The notes: generated by a model from the letters alone, not told the origin. DNA of 45,224 nt from a candidate division WWE3 bacterium RIFOXYD1_FULL_43_17 (GCA_001773385.1 MEWJ01000055.1:5304-50527); one strand, 5' to 3'. Shown: positions 8,236-16,148, numbered from the stretch's first letter. Made by a program: numbers and translations.

Positions 8236-8706
8236 ATGGAACCAGAAACATCAAAAAATCAAAAGTTCCCATATCTCGCTTTATTATTAATTTTGACCGT
8301 CGTGGGGGTATATTTTCTATTTAATAAACCCTCGACTACAGCCACAGACACTAATACGGCCAACGTTCAAACTACTGTAGATGAACAGGAAGAGCCGGAA
8401 CCGGTCACAGAGGAGGCAACACAAATACAAAACGAAGTCAAAATAGTAATTGAAGGAAGTCCCTATAAATTTTCACCCAACACAATAATGGCTAAGGTCG
8501 GCGACAAAGTAACAGTAGAATTTAAGAACGTCGAAGGTATTCACGACTTTAAAATAGATGAATTCAACGCAGCAACAAAAGTAATACAGGCCGGAGAAAC
8601 GGATACTGTTTCGTTCACGGTCGACAAAGCCGGAGTATTTGAGTTCTACTGCTCGGTGGGCGAACACAGAAAAATGGGAATGGTCGGCACACTAAAAGTA
8701 GAATAA
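8236..8706 (+). CDS. Membrane-anchored cupredoxin (type 1 copper)
   Basis: This is a plastocyanin/azurin-like electron carrier held outside the membrane by an N-terminal helix (residues 12-29) and an acidic Thr/Glu linker. The cupredoxin domain spans about residues 66-156, with all copper ligands in place: His103 in GIHDFKI, then Cys139, His144 and Met147 in FYCSVGEHRKMGM. The start is the ATG with AAGGA about 6 nt upstream. It may exchange electrons with an extracellular dehydrogenase or act in copper or oxidant handling; the PQQ-type dehydrogenase at 1219 is the nearest candidate partner. It is preceded by a palindromic operator and appears monocistronic. Confidence 0.88.
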   Translation: MEPETSKNQKFPYLALLLILTVVGVYFLFNKPSTTATDTNTANVQTTVDEQEEPEPVTEEATQIQNEVKIVIEGSPYKFSPNTIMAKVGDKVTVEFKNVEGIHDFKIDEFNAATKVIQAGETDTVSFTVDKAGVFEFYCSVGEHRKMGMVGTLKVE

Positions 8707-8762
8707 TTAGCGCGCGGCCCGGCATTTTTTAAGAGATTGTACGCACGACCGTAAATATAACT

Positions 8763-8774
8763 TATACTAGTGGT
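8763..8774 (+). promoter_or_regulatory. -10 box TATACT, 6 nt before GTG
   Basis: TATACT (8763-8768) and AGTGGT precede the GTG at 8775. This is one of three cases in the window where a GTG takes the leaderless position with a 6-nt gap. Confidence 0.65.
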
Positions 8775-9329
8775 GTGAACGACGCCGAAAGACCAAAACT
8801 TAAGAGATTTTATTACCTGCTCGGCTATGTTCTGGTAGTTTTCTTCGCGGGCTTTGGCCTTTATAGCGCTCTCAAACAACTTCCCAAAGTCCTTCCGGCC
8901 AGCGACTCATCAACCCAAACCTATTCCGGCAGTAAAAATCAGGTAGTTCTCACCAAAATAGTTGACGGTGACACTGTAAAAGTACTTTTAGAGAACACCG
9001 AGCAAAGTGTCCGCCTTATAGGAATAAACGCCCCCGAAGCAAACGACTGCAGGGGAGACTGGAGCAGGACCGAGATGGAAAAACTGCTTGCCGGCCAGAC
9101 TGTATTTTTAGAGGAAGATCCCACGCAGGGTAACAAAGACAAGTACGGCCGGCTATTACGGTACATCCATACAGGTAGCGGGCTGAACGTGAACGCGGAA
9201 ATGGTAGAAATCGGCGCTGCCAAAGAATACACATACGACAAAGACTACAAATATAAGCGTATGTTCATAGATGCTCAGGATACCGCAAAAATTAATAAAC
9301 TTGGTGTTTGGGGAGTTCCATGTGACTAG
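8775..9329 (+). CDS. Membrane-anchored thermonuclease (SNase family)
   Basis: This is a staphylococcal nuclease-like domain (about residues 54-184) behind one N-terminal helix (13-32), so it probably degrades nucleic acid outside the cell, perhaps for nucleotide scavenging. Conserved positions are Asp64 and Asp66 in VDGDT, Arg80 in VRLIG, Glu88 in NAPE and Arg126 in YGRLLRY. The calcium ligand equivalent to Asp40 of the S. aureus enzyme is Asn85. Two cysteines (92 and near the C-terminus) could pair. The GTG start follows from the -10 box 6 nt upstream. Its stop overlaps the convergent pyruvate kinase stop in CTAG. Confidence 0.88.
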   Translation: MNDAERPKLKRFYYLLGYVLVVFFAGFGLYSALKQLPKVLPASDSSTQTYSGSKNQVVLTKIVDGDTVKVLLENTEQSVRLIGINAPEANDCRGDWSRTEMEKLLAGQTVFLEEDPTQGNKDKYGRLLRYIHTGSGLNVNAEMVEIGAAKEYTYDKDYKYKRMFIDAQDTAKINKLGVWGVPCD

Positions 9330-10717
9330 CTGACATTAAAAATATAGAGCGAATTCGTATTGCCCGGATCCTGCCATCTTTTTCCATGTACAACGACGAT
9401 GTTTTCGCCCTTAGAAAGAATTCCTCTTTTTTGTAACTCGTGCGCAATCTCGGTAACATCCACAAGCCCGTGTTCGGGAAACTCAATTTTATGTGGAAGG
9501 ACGCCGTACGACAAACCCAATTTTTTCAACGTGTCCTCATTCTGAGTTAATGCAATTATCGGTATCTCTGGTCTGAAGGAAGAAAATATACGCGCCGATT
9601 TTCCTGTTTCCGTAGCGACCAGTATTTTTGAAATAGAGCGCCCGTTGTCCGACCTGATTATATCTACAGCCGCCTTAACAATACTAAATGTTCTGTCTTC
9701 GGAAAATTCAAGAGCCGGCGGCACACGAAAAGCTTTTTCATTGAAACTAACTATCTTATGCATAAATTTAACCGACTCGACGGGATATTTTCCTACCGCT
9801 GTTTCGCCCGATAACATTACCGCATCGGCACCGTCACGCACTGCATTAGAGATATCGGAAACCTCCGCACGGGTAGGAGATGGATTTGTAGTCATGGACT
9901 CGAGCATTTGAGTTGCCACTATTACGGGCTTTGCGGACGCCCTGCATTTTTCGATAATTTTCTTTTGATAGTAAGTGATTTTTTCGAGAGATACTTCTAC
10001 TCCCAGGTCGCCCCTTGCCACCATTACCCCGTCACTTTTTTCAACAATAAGATCGAGGTCATCAACTGCGCCTTGGGTTTCAATTTTTGAAATGAGACCT
10101 GCGCTCGAATCGTTTTCGGTCAAAAACCTAGAAAGATTTTCAACATCCTCATGATTCCTGACAAAAGATAAAGCAAAAAATTCGGGTGCAACTTTAAGAA
10201 ATTCCTTTATTTTTTCTTTTTCCTCTTCGTTGATAGTGGGAACAGATATCTTCTTTTTTATAAAAGAAACACCTTTGCCTGATTTTAATAGTCCCGCACT
10301 TAGGACGTTTAAAAAAAGGTCTTCTTTTTTACCGTCTACAACAAATTCTATTTTTCCGTCGTCTACTACCAGAACATCTCCCGGATCCAGCTGGCTGTAA
10401 ACTTCCGGAGGACTTAAAAAGACATCTGCGGGGATTTTTAGCAATTCATCTTTTTTGAGTTCAAGCTCTGTTGACCCGGGAATATGCAAAACACATTCCG
10501 GTCCCTGCAAATCTACGATAACCCCTATGCTAATCCCGAGATTTCCACTTACATCACGTACTTTTTTAATATGCTCCAAATGCCAGGCTGTATCGGCGTG
10601 CTTGAGATTAAAGCGGAAAAAATTGACACCTGCTGAGATAAGCTCTTTTATATCCTTTTCAGAACTACTGGCAGGACCGAGAGTGGCAATGATTTTAGTA
10701 AATTTTCCTGAGTGCAT
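9326..10717 (-). CDS. pyk: Pyruvate kinase with altered cation site
   Basis: This enzyme transfers phosphate from phosphoenolpyruvate to ADP, the last ATP-yielding step of glycolysis. The A-domain motifs are intact: SKIETQG (catalytic Lys and metal-binding Glu), VMVARGDLGVEV, VIVATQMLESM and RAEVSDISNAVRDGADAVML. The B domain and C-terminal domain are present at 463 residues. Around the potassium site the usual RxNFSHG reads RFNLKHA (Ser to Lys39), and the usual DTKGPEIR reads DLQGPECV (Thr to Leu, Lys to Gln, Arg to Val). These changes suggest potassium-independent or altered catalysis. Its -10 box overlaps the stop codon of the upstream gene. Confidence 0.93.
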   Translation of the reverse strand: MHSGKFTKIIATLGPASSSEKDIKELISAGVNFFRFNLKHADTAWHLEHIKKVRDVSGNLGISIGVIVDLQGPECVLHIPGSTELELKKDELLKIPADVFLSPPEVYSQLDPGDVLVVDDGKIEFVVDGKKEDLFLNVLSAGLLKSGKGVSFIKKKISVPTINEEEKEKIKEFLKVAPEFFALSFVRNHEDVENLSRFLTENDSSAGLISKIETQGAVDDLDLIVEKSDGVMVARGDLGVEVSLEKITYYQKKIIEKCRASAKPVIVATQMLESMTTNPSPTRAEVSDISNAVRDGADAVMLSGETAVGKYPVESVKFMHKIVSFNEKAFRVPPALEFSEDRTFSIVKAAVDIIRSDNGRSISKILVATETGKSARIFSSFRPEIPIIALTQNEDTLKKLGLSYGVLPHKIEFPEHGLVDVTEIAHELQKRGILSKGENIVVVHGKRWQDPGNTNSLYIFNVS

Positions 10718-10729
10718 CCGGGCAGTTTA
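10718..10729 (-). promoter_or_regulatory. -10 box TAAACT embedded in upstream stop codon
   Basis: On the minus strand TAAACT (10729-10724) lies 6 nt before the pyk ATG. Its first three bases are the TAA that ends the neighbouring membrane-protein gene, so promoter and stop codon are merged. Confidence 0.6.
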
Positions 10730-11062
10730 ATCGACAACTCTGTTAAGAAATGAGTTTATTATCGAAACAACAATACTGAACAAAAGGGCCGCCCAAATAC
10801 TTGCTATCTGAAATCCGGGTACAAGGGAAGACGTAAAAAGAACAATAAAAGCGCTGATTACAAAAGTAAACAACCCGAAGGTTATTATATTAATAGGAAG
10901 GGTTAGAAGAATAAGGATAGGTTTTACGAACAGGTTCAACGTTCCGAGAACTATCGCTACAATGACAGCCGTAACCAAATCATCCACAACGACGCCGGGA
11001 ATTATACGGGAAGCAACAAAAATAGCTAACGTAGCGATCACTAACTTTAGCAGTAGTTTCAT
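10727..11062 (-). CDS. Four-helix membrane protein (holin superfamily IV/YvlD-like)
   Basis: The 111-residue protein has four hydrophobic segments with the pattern NLFVKPILILLTLPINIITFGLF between helices 2 and 3, which is characteristic of the PF04020 family (phage holin superfamily IV, YvlD). Despite the name, members are ordinary chromosomal membrane proteins of unknown function; no phage gene is nearby. The gene precedes pyk on the same strand with 9 nt between stop and next start. A TATAAT box lies 7 nt before its ATG. Confidence 0.85.
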   Translation of the reverse strand: MKLLLKLVIATLAIFVASRIIPGVVVDDLVTAVIVAIVLGTLNLFVKPILILLTLPINIITFGLFTFVISAFIVLFTSSLVPGFQIASIWAALLFSIVVSIINSFLNRVVD

Positions 11063-11075
11063 ATTTACAATTATA
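11063..11075 (-). promoter_or_regulatory. -10 box TATAAT, 7 nt before ATG
   Basis: TATAAT (11075-11070, minus strand) precedes the ATG at 11062 by 7 nt. Confidence 0.6.
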
Positions 11076-11125
11076 CTTACTTACCACGTTATGTAAATTC
11101 TCTTCCTCAGTGAGTACACCGAATG

Positions 11126-11137
11126 TATACTATAAAC
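11126..11137 (+). promoter_or_regulatory. -10 box TATACT, 6 nt before ATG
   Basis: TATACT (11126-11131) and ATAAAC precede the ATG at 11138. An upstream in-frame ATG at 11123 would encode MYTIN from the promoter; the GH1 family N-terminus begins close to FPKDFIWG, which supports the later start. Confidence 0.65.
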
Positions 11138-12313
11138 ATGGAGTTTCCGAAAGATTTTATATGGGGCACCGCAACATCAGCTCACCAGACAGAGGGCAAC
11201 AACACAAACTGTGACTGGTGGAAATGGGAAGTGGAAAAGGACGGGCGGAGAGATCTGCCTTTAGAAGCCTCCGGACAGGCGTGTGACTCATACAATAGAT
11301 ACTCCGAAGATTTTGAGTTATGCAAACAATTAAACTCTAACGCCGTCAGAGTAAGCATAGAGTGGGCGAGAATAGAGCTGAGAAGAGGAACTTACGATAC
11401 CAAAGCTCTTGAGCATTATACGAAGGTATTAAAGGCAGCAAAAGAAAAAGGGTTAAAAACATTTGTAACGTTCCATCATTTTACTAATCCTATTTGGTTG
11501 GCAGAGACCGGAGGATGGTTAAATTTTAAAACCCCGGGACTGTTTGCGGAGTATTCCAAAAAATGCGCTGAGTCGCTGGGAGAATACTGCGACACTATTG
11601 CAACAATAAACGAACCTCAGGTTTACGCATCCATGTCCTACTTAGTGGGAACATGGCCCCCTCAAAAAAAATCGCTATTGCTGGCTCTAATCGTTCAGAT
11701 AAATATGATCCGGGCTCACAACGCGGCTTATAAAAAAATAAAGGAAGTGTGTAATAAACCTGTAGGAATTGTGAAAAATATTTCGTGGTATGAATATTCG
11801 AGCTACACCGTTCTCGATAAATTTATCGCAAAAATCCTATATTTCTTTAATAGCCACTTCTTCTTAAAGCCTATATCTAAAAACCTCGATTTTATCGGAC
11901 TCAATTATTACTTCACAAATAGAGTTGTAAAACTTAGAATCCGAAATCCTGACAACCCGGTCAACGACCTGGGGTGGTGGATAAACTACGACGGTTTGTA
12001 CAAAGTCCTCATGAGTTTGAAAAAATACAATTTGCCTGTTTTTATAACTGAGAATGGTTTAGCAGACAGCCACGACAGACAAAGAACCGACTTCATTAAA
12101 AAAATGCTGACTCAGGTCCACGCAGCTCTTTCGCACGGAGTAAAAGTTAAAGGATACTTCTACTGGAGTCTGCTGGACAATTACGAGTGGCACCACGGTT
12201 TTTGGCCCAGATTCGGACTAATAGAGGTTGACCGCGAAAACGGATTAAAACGTATACCAAGAAAATCCTTTTATGATTATGCCGAAATATGTAAGAATGG
12301 AATAGTAAAGTAA
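11138..12313 (+). CDS. Glycoside hydrolase family 1 (beta-glucosidase type)
   Basis: This is a cytoplasmic TIM-barrel glycosidase that should release glucose or a related sugar from beta-linked disaccharides. The N-terminal GH1 signature FIWGTATSAHQTEG, the acid/base Glu159 in TINEP and the nucleophile Glu305 in ITENGLAD are present, as are VSIEWARIE, FIGLNYY and the substrate-binding segment YFYWSLLDNYEWHHGF. At 391 residues it is shorter than most GH1 enzymes (about 440-480), mainly through shortened loops between about residues 190 and 260. No signal peptide is present. The next gene starts 4 nt after its stop, so they form an operon. Confidence 0.92.
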   Translation: MEFPKDFIWGTATSAHQTEGNNTNCDWWKWEVEKDGRRDLPLEASGQACDSYNRYSEDFELCKQLNSNAVRVSIEWARIELRRGTYDTKALEHYTKVLKAAKEKGLKTFVTFHHFTNPIWLAETGGWLNFKTPGLFAEYSKKCAESLGEYCDTIATINEPQVYASMSYLVGTWPPQKKSLLLALIVQINMIRAHNAAYKKIKEVCNKPVGIVKNISWYEYSSYTVLDKFIAKILYFFNSHFFLKPISKNLDFIGLNYYFTNRVVKLRIRNPDNPVNDLGWWINYDGLYKVLMSLKKYNLPVFITENGLADSHDRQRTDFIKKMLTQVHAALSHGVKVKGYFYWSLLDNYEWHHGFWPRFGLIEVDRENGLKRIPRKSFYDYAEICKNGIVK

Positions 12314-12317
12314 CCGT

Positions 12318-13400
12318 ATGTTCCACCGACAAACTGCCCTTAAAAAACAGGCGTCAAAAGCTTGGGAATACATTAGAAAACTTTTCGGATTAAACCTGAC
12401 CCGTATCGTTCTTCTCGCACTTGTAGTTATAATCGCACTTCCTCTTGTACTTTTTTATTTTCTAAAACCTGAACAAAGAAACGACAACAAGTACGGTGTT
12501 ACATTTTCAAGTAAGTACGCTTACCAGATAGGACTTGATTGGAAGGACGCCTATATAAAAGTTCTCGACGATCTTGGAGCACGAAATTTAAGACTCATCG
12601 CTTATTGGGACGAAATAGAAGTTACTCCCGAAATTTATAACTACAAAGATATAAAGTGGCAGCTTGAACAGGCAGATAAAAGAAACGCAAATGTAATACT
12701 GGCAATCGGACGTAAAGTTCCGAGATACCCGGAATGTTTTGAACCGAGCTGGTGGAAAGCTATGAGCAGTGAGGATGAAAGGGATAAGGAACTTTTTGAA
12801 TACATAATAAGAACCGTGATGGAACTTCAAAGCTACAACTCGGTAAAAATGTGGCAGGTAGAAAATGAGCCGTTTTTTCCTTTCGGCGAATGTCTTACTA
12901 TCAAAAAGTCTACTCTCGAACATGAGGTGGAATTGGTACGGGCATTGGACGAAAGGCCTATCCTTATCCAGGACAGCGGCGAGGGCGGTTTTTGGTTTCC
13001 CAGTTACCAGATGGCCGATTACCTTGGAATATCAATGTATAGAAAGATCTGGTACGACTTTTGGGGAACTCTTACAAAAAGCGCCTTTTACTTTCAGTAC
13101 CCCCTGTCCCACTGGTCATACGCGGTACGTGCTCACATGACGGGCGTCCCAATTGAAAGAATTATTGTTACGGAACTCCAAGCCGAACCCTGGGGACCCA
13201 GAATAAATTCGAGGCTTACCAGTGAGGAAAAAAATCAGACAATGTCGGTCACCGATTTTTTATCGACAATAACCTACGCTCAAAAAAGCGGGTTCCGTGA
13301 TCTTTATTTTTGGGGAGTAGAGTGGTGGCTTTGGGAAAAAGAACAAAACGGAATGCCAACATACTGGGATATGGCTAAAGCTATTTTCAATCAGAAGTGA
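12318..13400 (+). CDS. Membrane-anchored clan GH-A-like glycosidase
   Basis: The protein has a basic N-terminus, one helix (about residues 28-50) and an extracytoplasmic TIM-barrel-like domain. The pattern LRLIAYWDEIE, a Glu after Asn in WQVENEPFF (Glu184, candidate acid/base), a second Glu in IIVTELQAEPWG (Glu286, candidate nucleophile) and FWGVEWWLW near the end all match the layout of clan GH-A enzymes such as GH5, GH39 or GH42, though I cannot place the family. It is coupled to the GH1 gene (4-nt gap), suggesting outside cleavage of a glycan followed by inside hydrolysis, if an importer exists. Confidence 0.7.
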   Translation: MFHRQTALKKQASKAWEYIRKLFGLNLTRIVLLALVVIIALPLVLFYFLKPEQRNDNKYGVTFSSKYAYQIGLDWKDAYIKVLDDLGARNLRLIAYWDEIEVTPEIYNYKDIKWQLEQADKRNANVILAIGRKVPRYPECFEPSWWKAMSSEDERDKELFEYIIRTVMELQSYNSVKMWQVENEPFFPFGECLTIKKSTLEHEVELVRALDERPILIQDSGEGGFWFPSYQMADYLGISMYRKIWYDFWGTLTKSAFYFQYPLSHWSYAVRAHMTGVPIERIIVTELQAEPWGPRINSRLTSEEKNQTMSVTDFLSTITYAQKSGFRDLYFWGVEWWLWEKEQNGMPTYWDMAKAIFNQK

Positions 13401-13414
13401 GAACTTGCTTCCCC

Positions 13415-14230
13415 TTACCTTGAAGTTAAAATTTGTTTAGTAAGTACAAGCCCGCCGTATACACCGGCATCATCTAACGTTAATGATCTGACAACAGGCA
13501 CGGGAGCTTTCAAAAACTCGGCAAACAAATCGTACTCCAGCGCCATACTTCCTCCAATAATAAACACGTCACATTTCCAAAGTGCGTGAATTTTACTTAA
13601 CCCCAGATTTACGTACTCAGCCCACTTTGCCCATACATTTTTGTCTGAACAGTTCTGAGGTTTCATATTGAACAGGGCTTCAAACGAACGCCCGGATGTG
13701 TAAGCTTCCATACATCCTGTGTGGTTGCACGCCGGGGCCAAACGGCCTCCTGTTACTATAACTACGTGGCCGGGCTCATCGCTAACATACCCGAACCCTC
13801 CGGAAGCATTTTTAGTAACAAGTGCGCCTCCCGTACCGGTTCCGAAGGTCAGGTACCCCACGCGCTGAAAGTACTTACCTGCGCCTATAATAGCCTCTCC
13901 TATTGCCCCCAAAGTGGCGTCGTTCTCAACAAAAGCCTGTTTCAGGTATTTTTCATCCAAAACCGAAGTAAAAGGTTTTCCGCTTATATCCTTGTAATTG
14001 GGAACACTTCCAAAGTTACCCGTCTGTCTGTCAACAACTCCCGGTACGCCAAAACAAACAAAAGCAGGTTCGTTTCCTGAAGTGAGTTCGTGAATTCCTG
14101 AAGCTATTATTTGTTTTTGAGTGGCGGGATTCTTATTTGTATAAAATCTTTTTACCTTCAAAAGGCTACCAAGATCTTCGGACGAGGCTATTCGGGTTTT
14201 TGTACCACCCATGTCTACAGATATGTACAT
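13415..14230 (-). CDS. ROK family sugar kinase (glucokinase-like)
   Basis: This protein phosphorylates a hexose, probably glucose, at C6. The ATP-binding motif VDMGGTKTRI, the sugar-binding NDATLGAIGE, GTGTGGALV and the ROK zinc site region CNHTGCMEAYTSG are visible. At 271 residues it is a little short for ROK proteins (about 290-320), missing part of the C-terminal lobe loops. The ATG overlaps the region of the preceding gene's stop (TAAATG), so translation is coupled. It could capture glucose made by the nearby GH1 enzyme, which is on the opposite strand. Product specificity is inferred. Confidence 0.87.
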   Translation of the reverse strand: MYISVDMGGTKTRIASSEDLGSLLKVKRFYTNKNPATQKQIIASGIHELTSGNEPAFVCFGVPGVVDRQTGNFGSVPNYKDISGKPFTSVLDEKYLKQAFVENDATLGAIGEAIIGAGKYFQRVGYLTFGTGTGGALVTKNASGGFGYVSDEPGHVVIVTGGRLAPACNHTGCMEAYTSGRSFEALFNMKPQNCSDKNVWAKWAEYVNLGLSKIHALWKCDVFIIGGSMALEYDLFAEFLKAPVPVVRSLTLDDAGVYGGLVLTKQILTSR

Positions 14231-14755
14231 TTACTTATACCAATCCTGAGGATCGACGTTCTGAGTGACCTCACCCTGCTTTACCATAACTTTAACCGGT
14301 TCGTGGCTCGCGCAGGATACATCCATTCCGCAGGTCACGAATTCGGAATAGTAAGCTTTATAGGTTTGACCTACCGCATCCGGTAGGTTTGGCAAATAAG
14401 CATAAACATAATACTCGCCCGCAGGAAGAGTAAGACGGTAACCCACACCGTACGTAAATGACACATCTTTTATATGTTCGTTACTGCAATGCGCTCCCAT
14501 ACCGACAATTTCAACGGCACATACTTCCATGTTTTCCGGTATGCCTTCACTCGGATAACCTAGAGAACCGGTTATGACACCTACTCCCCGTTCTTTTTCA
14601 ACTTCGGTGATGTCCAGTTCAACCTGCTCCGTAGGTTCGATCTTCAGTTTGAAGTCCTTTAGTAAAAAAATGACGGCGCTTAGAAATGCCGCCGTTACAA
14701 TAAAAGCTATTAAGATTCCGGTCAACGGAAGTTTTTTTGGGGGAGTGTTTTCCAT
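14231..14755 (-). CDS. Membrane-anchored beta-sandwich domain protein
   Basis: The protein has one N-terminal helix (about residues 11-32), an acidic linker and a domain resembling carboxypeptidase regulatory-like (transthyretin-like) beta-sandwiches: GVITGSLGYPSEGIPENMEV at its start, then YRLTLPAGEYYVYAYLP, and a C-terminal QNVDPQDWYK. Four cysteines suggest disulfides and an extracytoplasmic location. I infer a surface-binding or structural role without a specific partner. It lies directly upstream of the ROK kinase gene with no gap, probably for compaction rather than shared function. Confidence 0.68.
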   Translation of the reverse strand: MENTPPKKLPLTGILIAFIVTAAFLSAVIFLLKDFKLKIEPTEQVELDITEVEKERGVGVITGSLGYPSEGIPENMEVCAVEIVGMGAHCSNEHIKDVSFTYGVGYRLTLPAGEYYVYAYLPNLPDAVGQTYKAYYSEFVTCGMDVSCASHEPVKVMVKQGEVTQNVDPQDWYK

Positions 14756-14767
14756 ACATTTATTATA
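14756..14767 (-). promoter_or_regulatory. -10 box TATAAT, 6 nt before ATG
   Basis: TATAAT (14767-14762, minus strand) and AAATGT precede the ATG at 14755. The box overlaps the last codons of the upstream gene, which ends at 14763. Confidence 0.65.
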
Positions 14768-16103
14768 CTAGCAAAGATACCTTAGACCAAAAAAGGTCAA
14801 CTCCGTTAGAACGAGTTTCGGAATCCTTGTTGGCAGCCGCTTTCGAATAATTTTGGAGGATACTCTCGAACACTCTGTTTTTCATACACCACCAAATAAA
14901 ATTAGCAGCACGTTGTGAACCGAAGGGCAACTGAAGACATCTGATTGCTTTGCCTTCGGGTATTAGTCTTTCTTTTAATGAACCGCTTAGAGACTTTCCT
15001 TCATCTGCGTACTCCCAAAGCCTTAGCATCGTCTTTTGGTCAAATATAAGTCCGTGCCTTCGTAAAAAATCCAGGTTGTCCCTTTCCTGACGGCCGACAG
15101 GATTTGAAAATAGAAGAAGCGAACCGCCCAGCATGTCAAAATCGTAGAGTGCTTTAAATGACTGTTCGCTGGGTTTTGTGACCTCAAAAGAAATAACATT
15201 TTCTTCGTAGATTTTTTCGTAAACGTCCACAATCTCACGGTCATGTTTTGAGGTGTGCAAAAGCACATTCGGGAAAGATTTCACCTCCTGCAAAAACTTG
15301 CGTGTAAAAGGCGCTTCTTTACACACAACATGAAACCGGAAGTTGGAGTATTTAGACTGAAGCTGGGGAATCAGGTGATGGAGAAAATCCATTCCCACAG
15401 CGGCTCCGGGAACAGGCAAACAAAAATCTATAACCTCACCCGTATCGGCAGACATCTGCCTCTCGCGTTTTTCCATATTTTTACTACTTAGCTTTTTACT
15501 CATTAACGGATTTACAGGGTAGGGAAGCACTTCTATTTTCACTTTTTCCAGGTTGCTTTTTAATGCGTATTCTTTTAGCTCGAACATTGTGTTTCTGCTG
15601 GGAACAAATATCATATCGGCCCCGGGTACGTACCAAATGTATTGTGGCGTATCATCAGTAACCTGAACAACCAATATAATTTTTGCGCCCGTCTTATTCT
15701 CGATCTCCTTTTTTACCGCGGCGATTTTGTGAGCTAACCCGAAATGTGTCGCAACAATTACCAAAGTTTTCGGGACATCAACCTGCTGTTCAAAAATCTC
15801 TTCGATTTTTCTTCTCATTTCATCCGAACCCGATCTTAAGTATTTCCTATAGAAATAGGTAAATATTTTTTGAGGACGCCCGCGTTGAAACCACTCCATC
15901 AACCGTCTGGTAATAACATGAATGCTTATAAACTTGTGAATAGCTTCAATACCCTTGTCCGAGGAGCCTAAAAGTACGGTGTTAACTCCCTTAGGAAGGC
16001 CTGCGGACAACGAATTGGTAACGCGGAGGTGTCCCAGCCCCGCAGGTGCGTAGGTAAAAACGACCAAAGTACAGGGATCGGTTAAAAAGTGTCTTGGGCT
16101 CAC
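14763..16103 (-). CDS. GT28/MGDG synthase-like glycosyltransferase
   Basis: The GT-B-type protein begins with APAGLGHLRVTNSLSAGL, the glycine-rich loop seen in MurG, UgtP and MGDG synthases. A second nucleotide-sugar-type half includes VVQVTDDTPQYIWYVPGADM and FCLPVPGAAVGMD. It lacks membrane helices and would act at the inner membrane face on lipid acceptors. The C-terminal 150 residues (with FDMLGGSLLLFSNPVGRQER) are less typical of MurG, so the acceptor is uncertain. The start is a GTG at 16103, supported by TAAACT 6 nt upstream; the next gene (16149) is divergent. Confidence 0.65.
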   Translation of the reverse strand: MSPRHFLTDPCTLVVFTYAPAGLGHLRVTNSLSAGLPKGVNTVLLGSSDKGIEAIHKFISIHVITRRLMEWFQRGRPQKIFTYFYRKYLRSGSDEMRRKIEEIFEQQVDVPKTLVIVATHFGLAHKIAAVKKEIENKTGAKIILVVQVTDDTPQYIWYVPGADMIFVPSRNTMFELKEYALKSNLEKVKIEVLPYPVNPLMSKKLSSKNMEKRERQMSADTGEVIDFCLPVPGAAVGMDFLHHLIPQLQSKYSNFRFHVVCKEAPFTRKFLQEVKSFPNVLLHTSKHDREIVDVYEKIYEENVISFEVTKPSEQSFKALYDFDMLGGSLLLFSNPVGRQERDNLDFLRRHGLIFDQKTMLRLWEYADEGKSLSGSLKERLIPEGKAIRCLQLPFGSQRAANFIWWCMKNRVFESILQNYSKAAANKDSETRSNGVDLFWSKVSLLV

Positions 16104-16148
16104 ACCTAAAGTTTATTAGATTTTTGACATCTTTTGTATACTTAATTT
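16104..16148. promoter_or_regulatory. Compact divergent leaderless promoters
   Basis: In 45 nt two -10 boxes point outward: minus-strand TAAACT (16115-16110), 6 nt before the GTG at 16103, and plus-strand TATACT (16137-16142), 6 nt before the ATG at 16149. A TTGACA at 16124-16129 is only 7 nt from the plus box, so it is not its -35 element. Confidence 0.6.

Noticed and set aside
8706-8740. GC-rich stretch and T run after the cupredoxin gene as a terminator
   Set aside because: The GCGCGCGGCCCGGC segment does not form a convincing stem before the T run.
10727-11062. Phage holin as evidence of a prophage
   Set aside because: The family name is historical; such proteins are common chromosomal membrane proteins and no phage genes are nearby.
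16124-16142. TTGACA followed by TATACT as a full promoter
   Set aside because: The gap is only 7 nt, far from the 16-18 nt that sigma-70 needs; only the -10 box is accepted.
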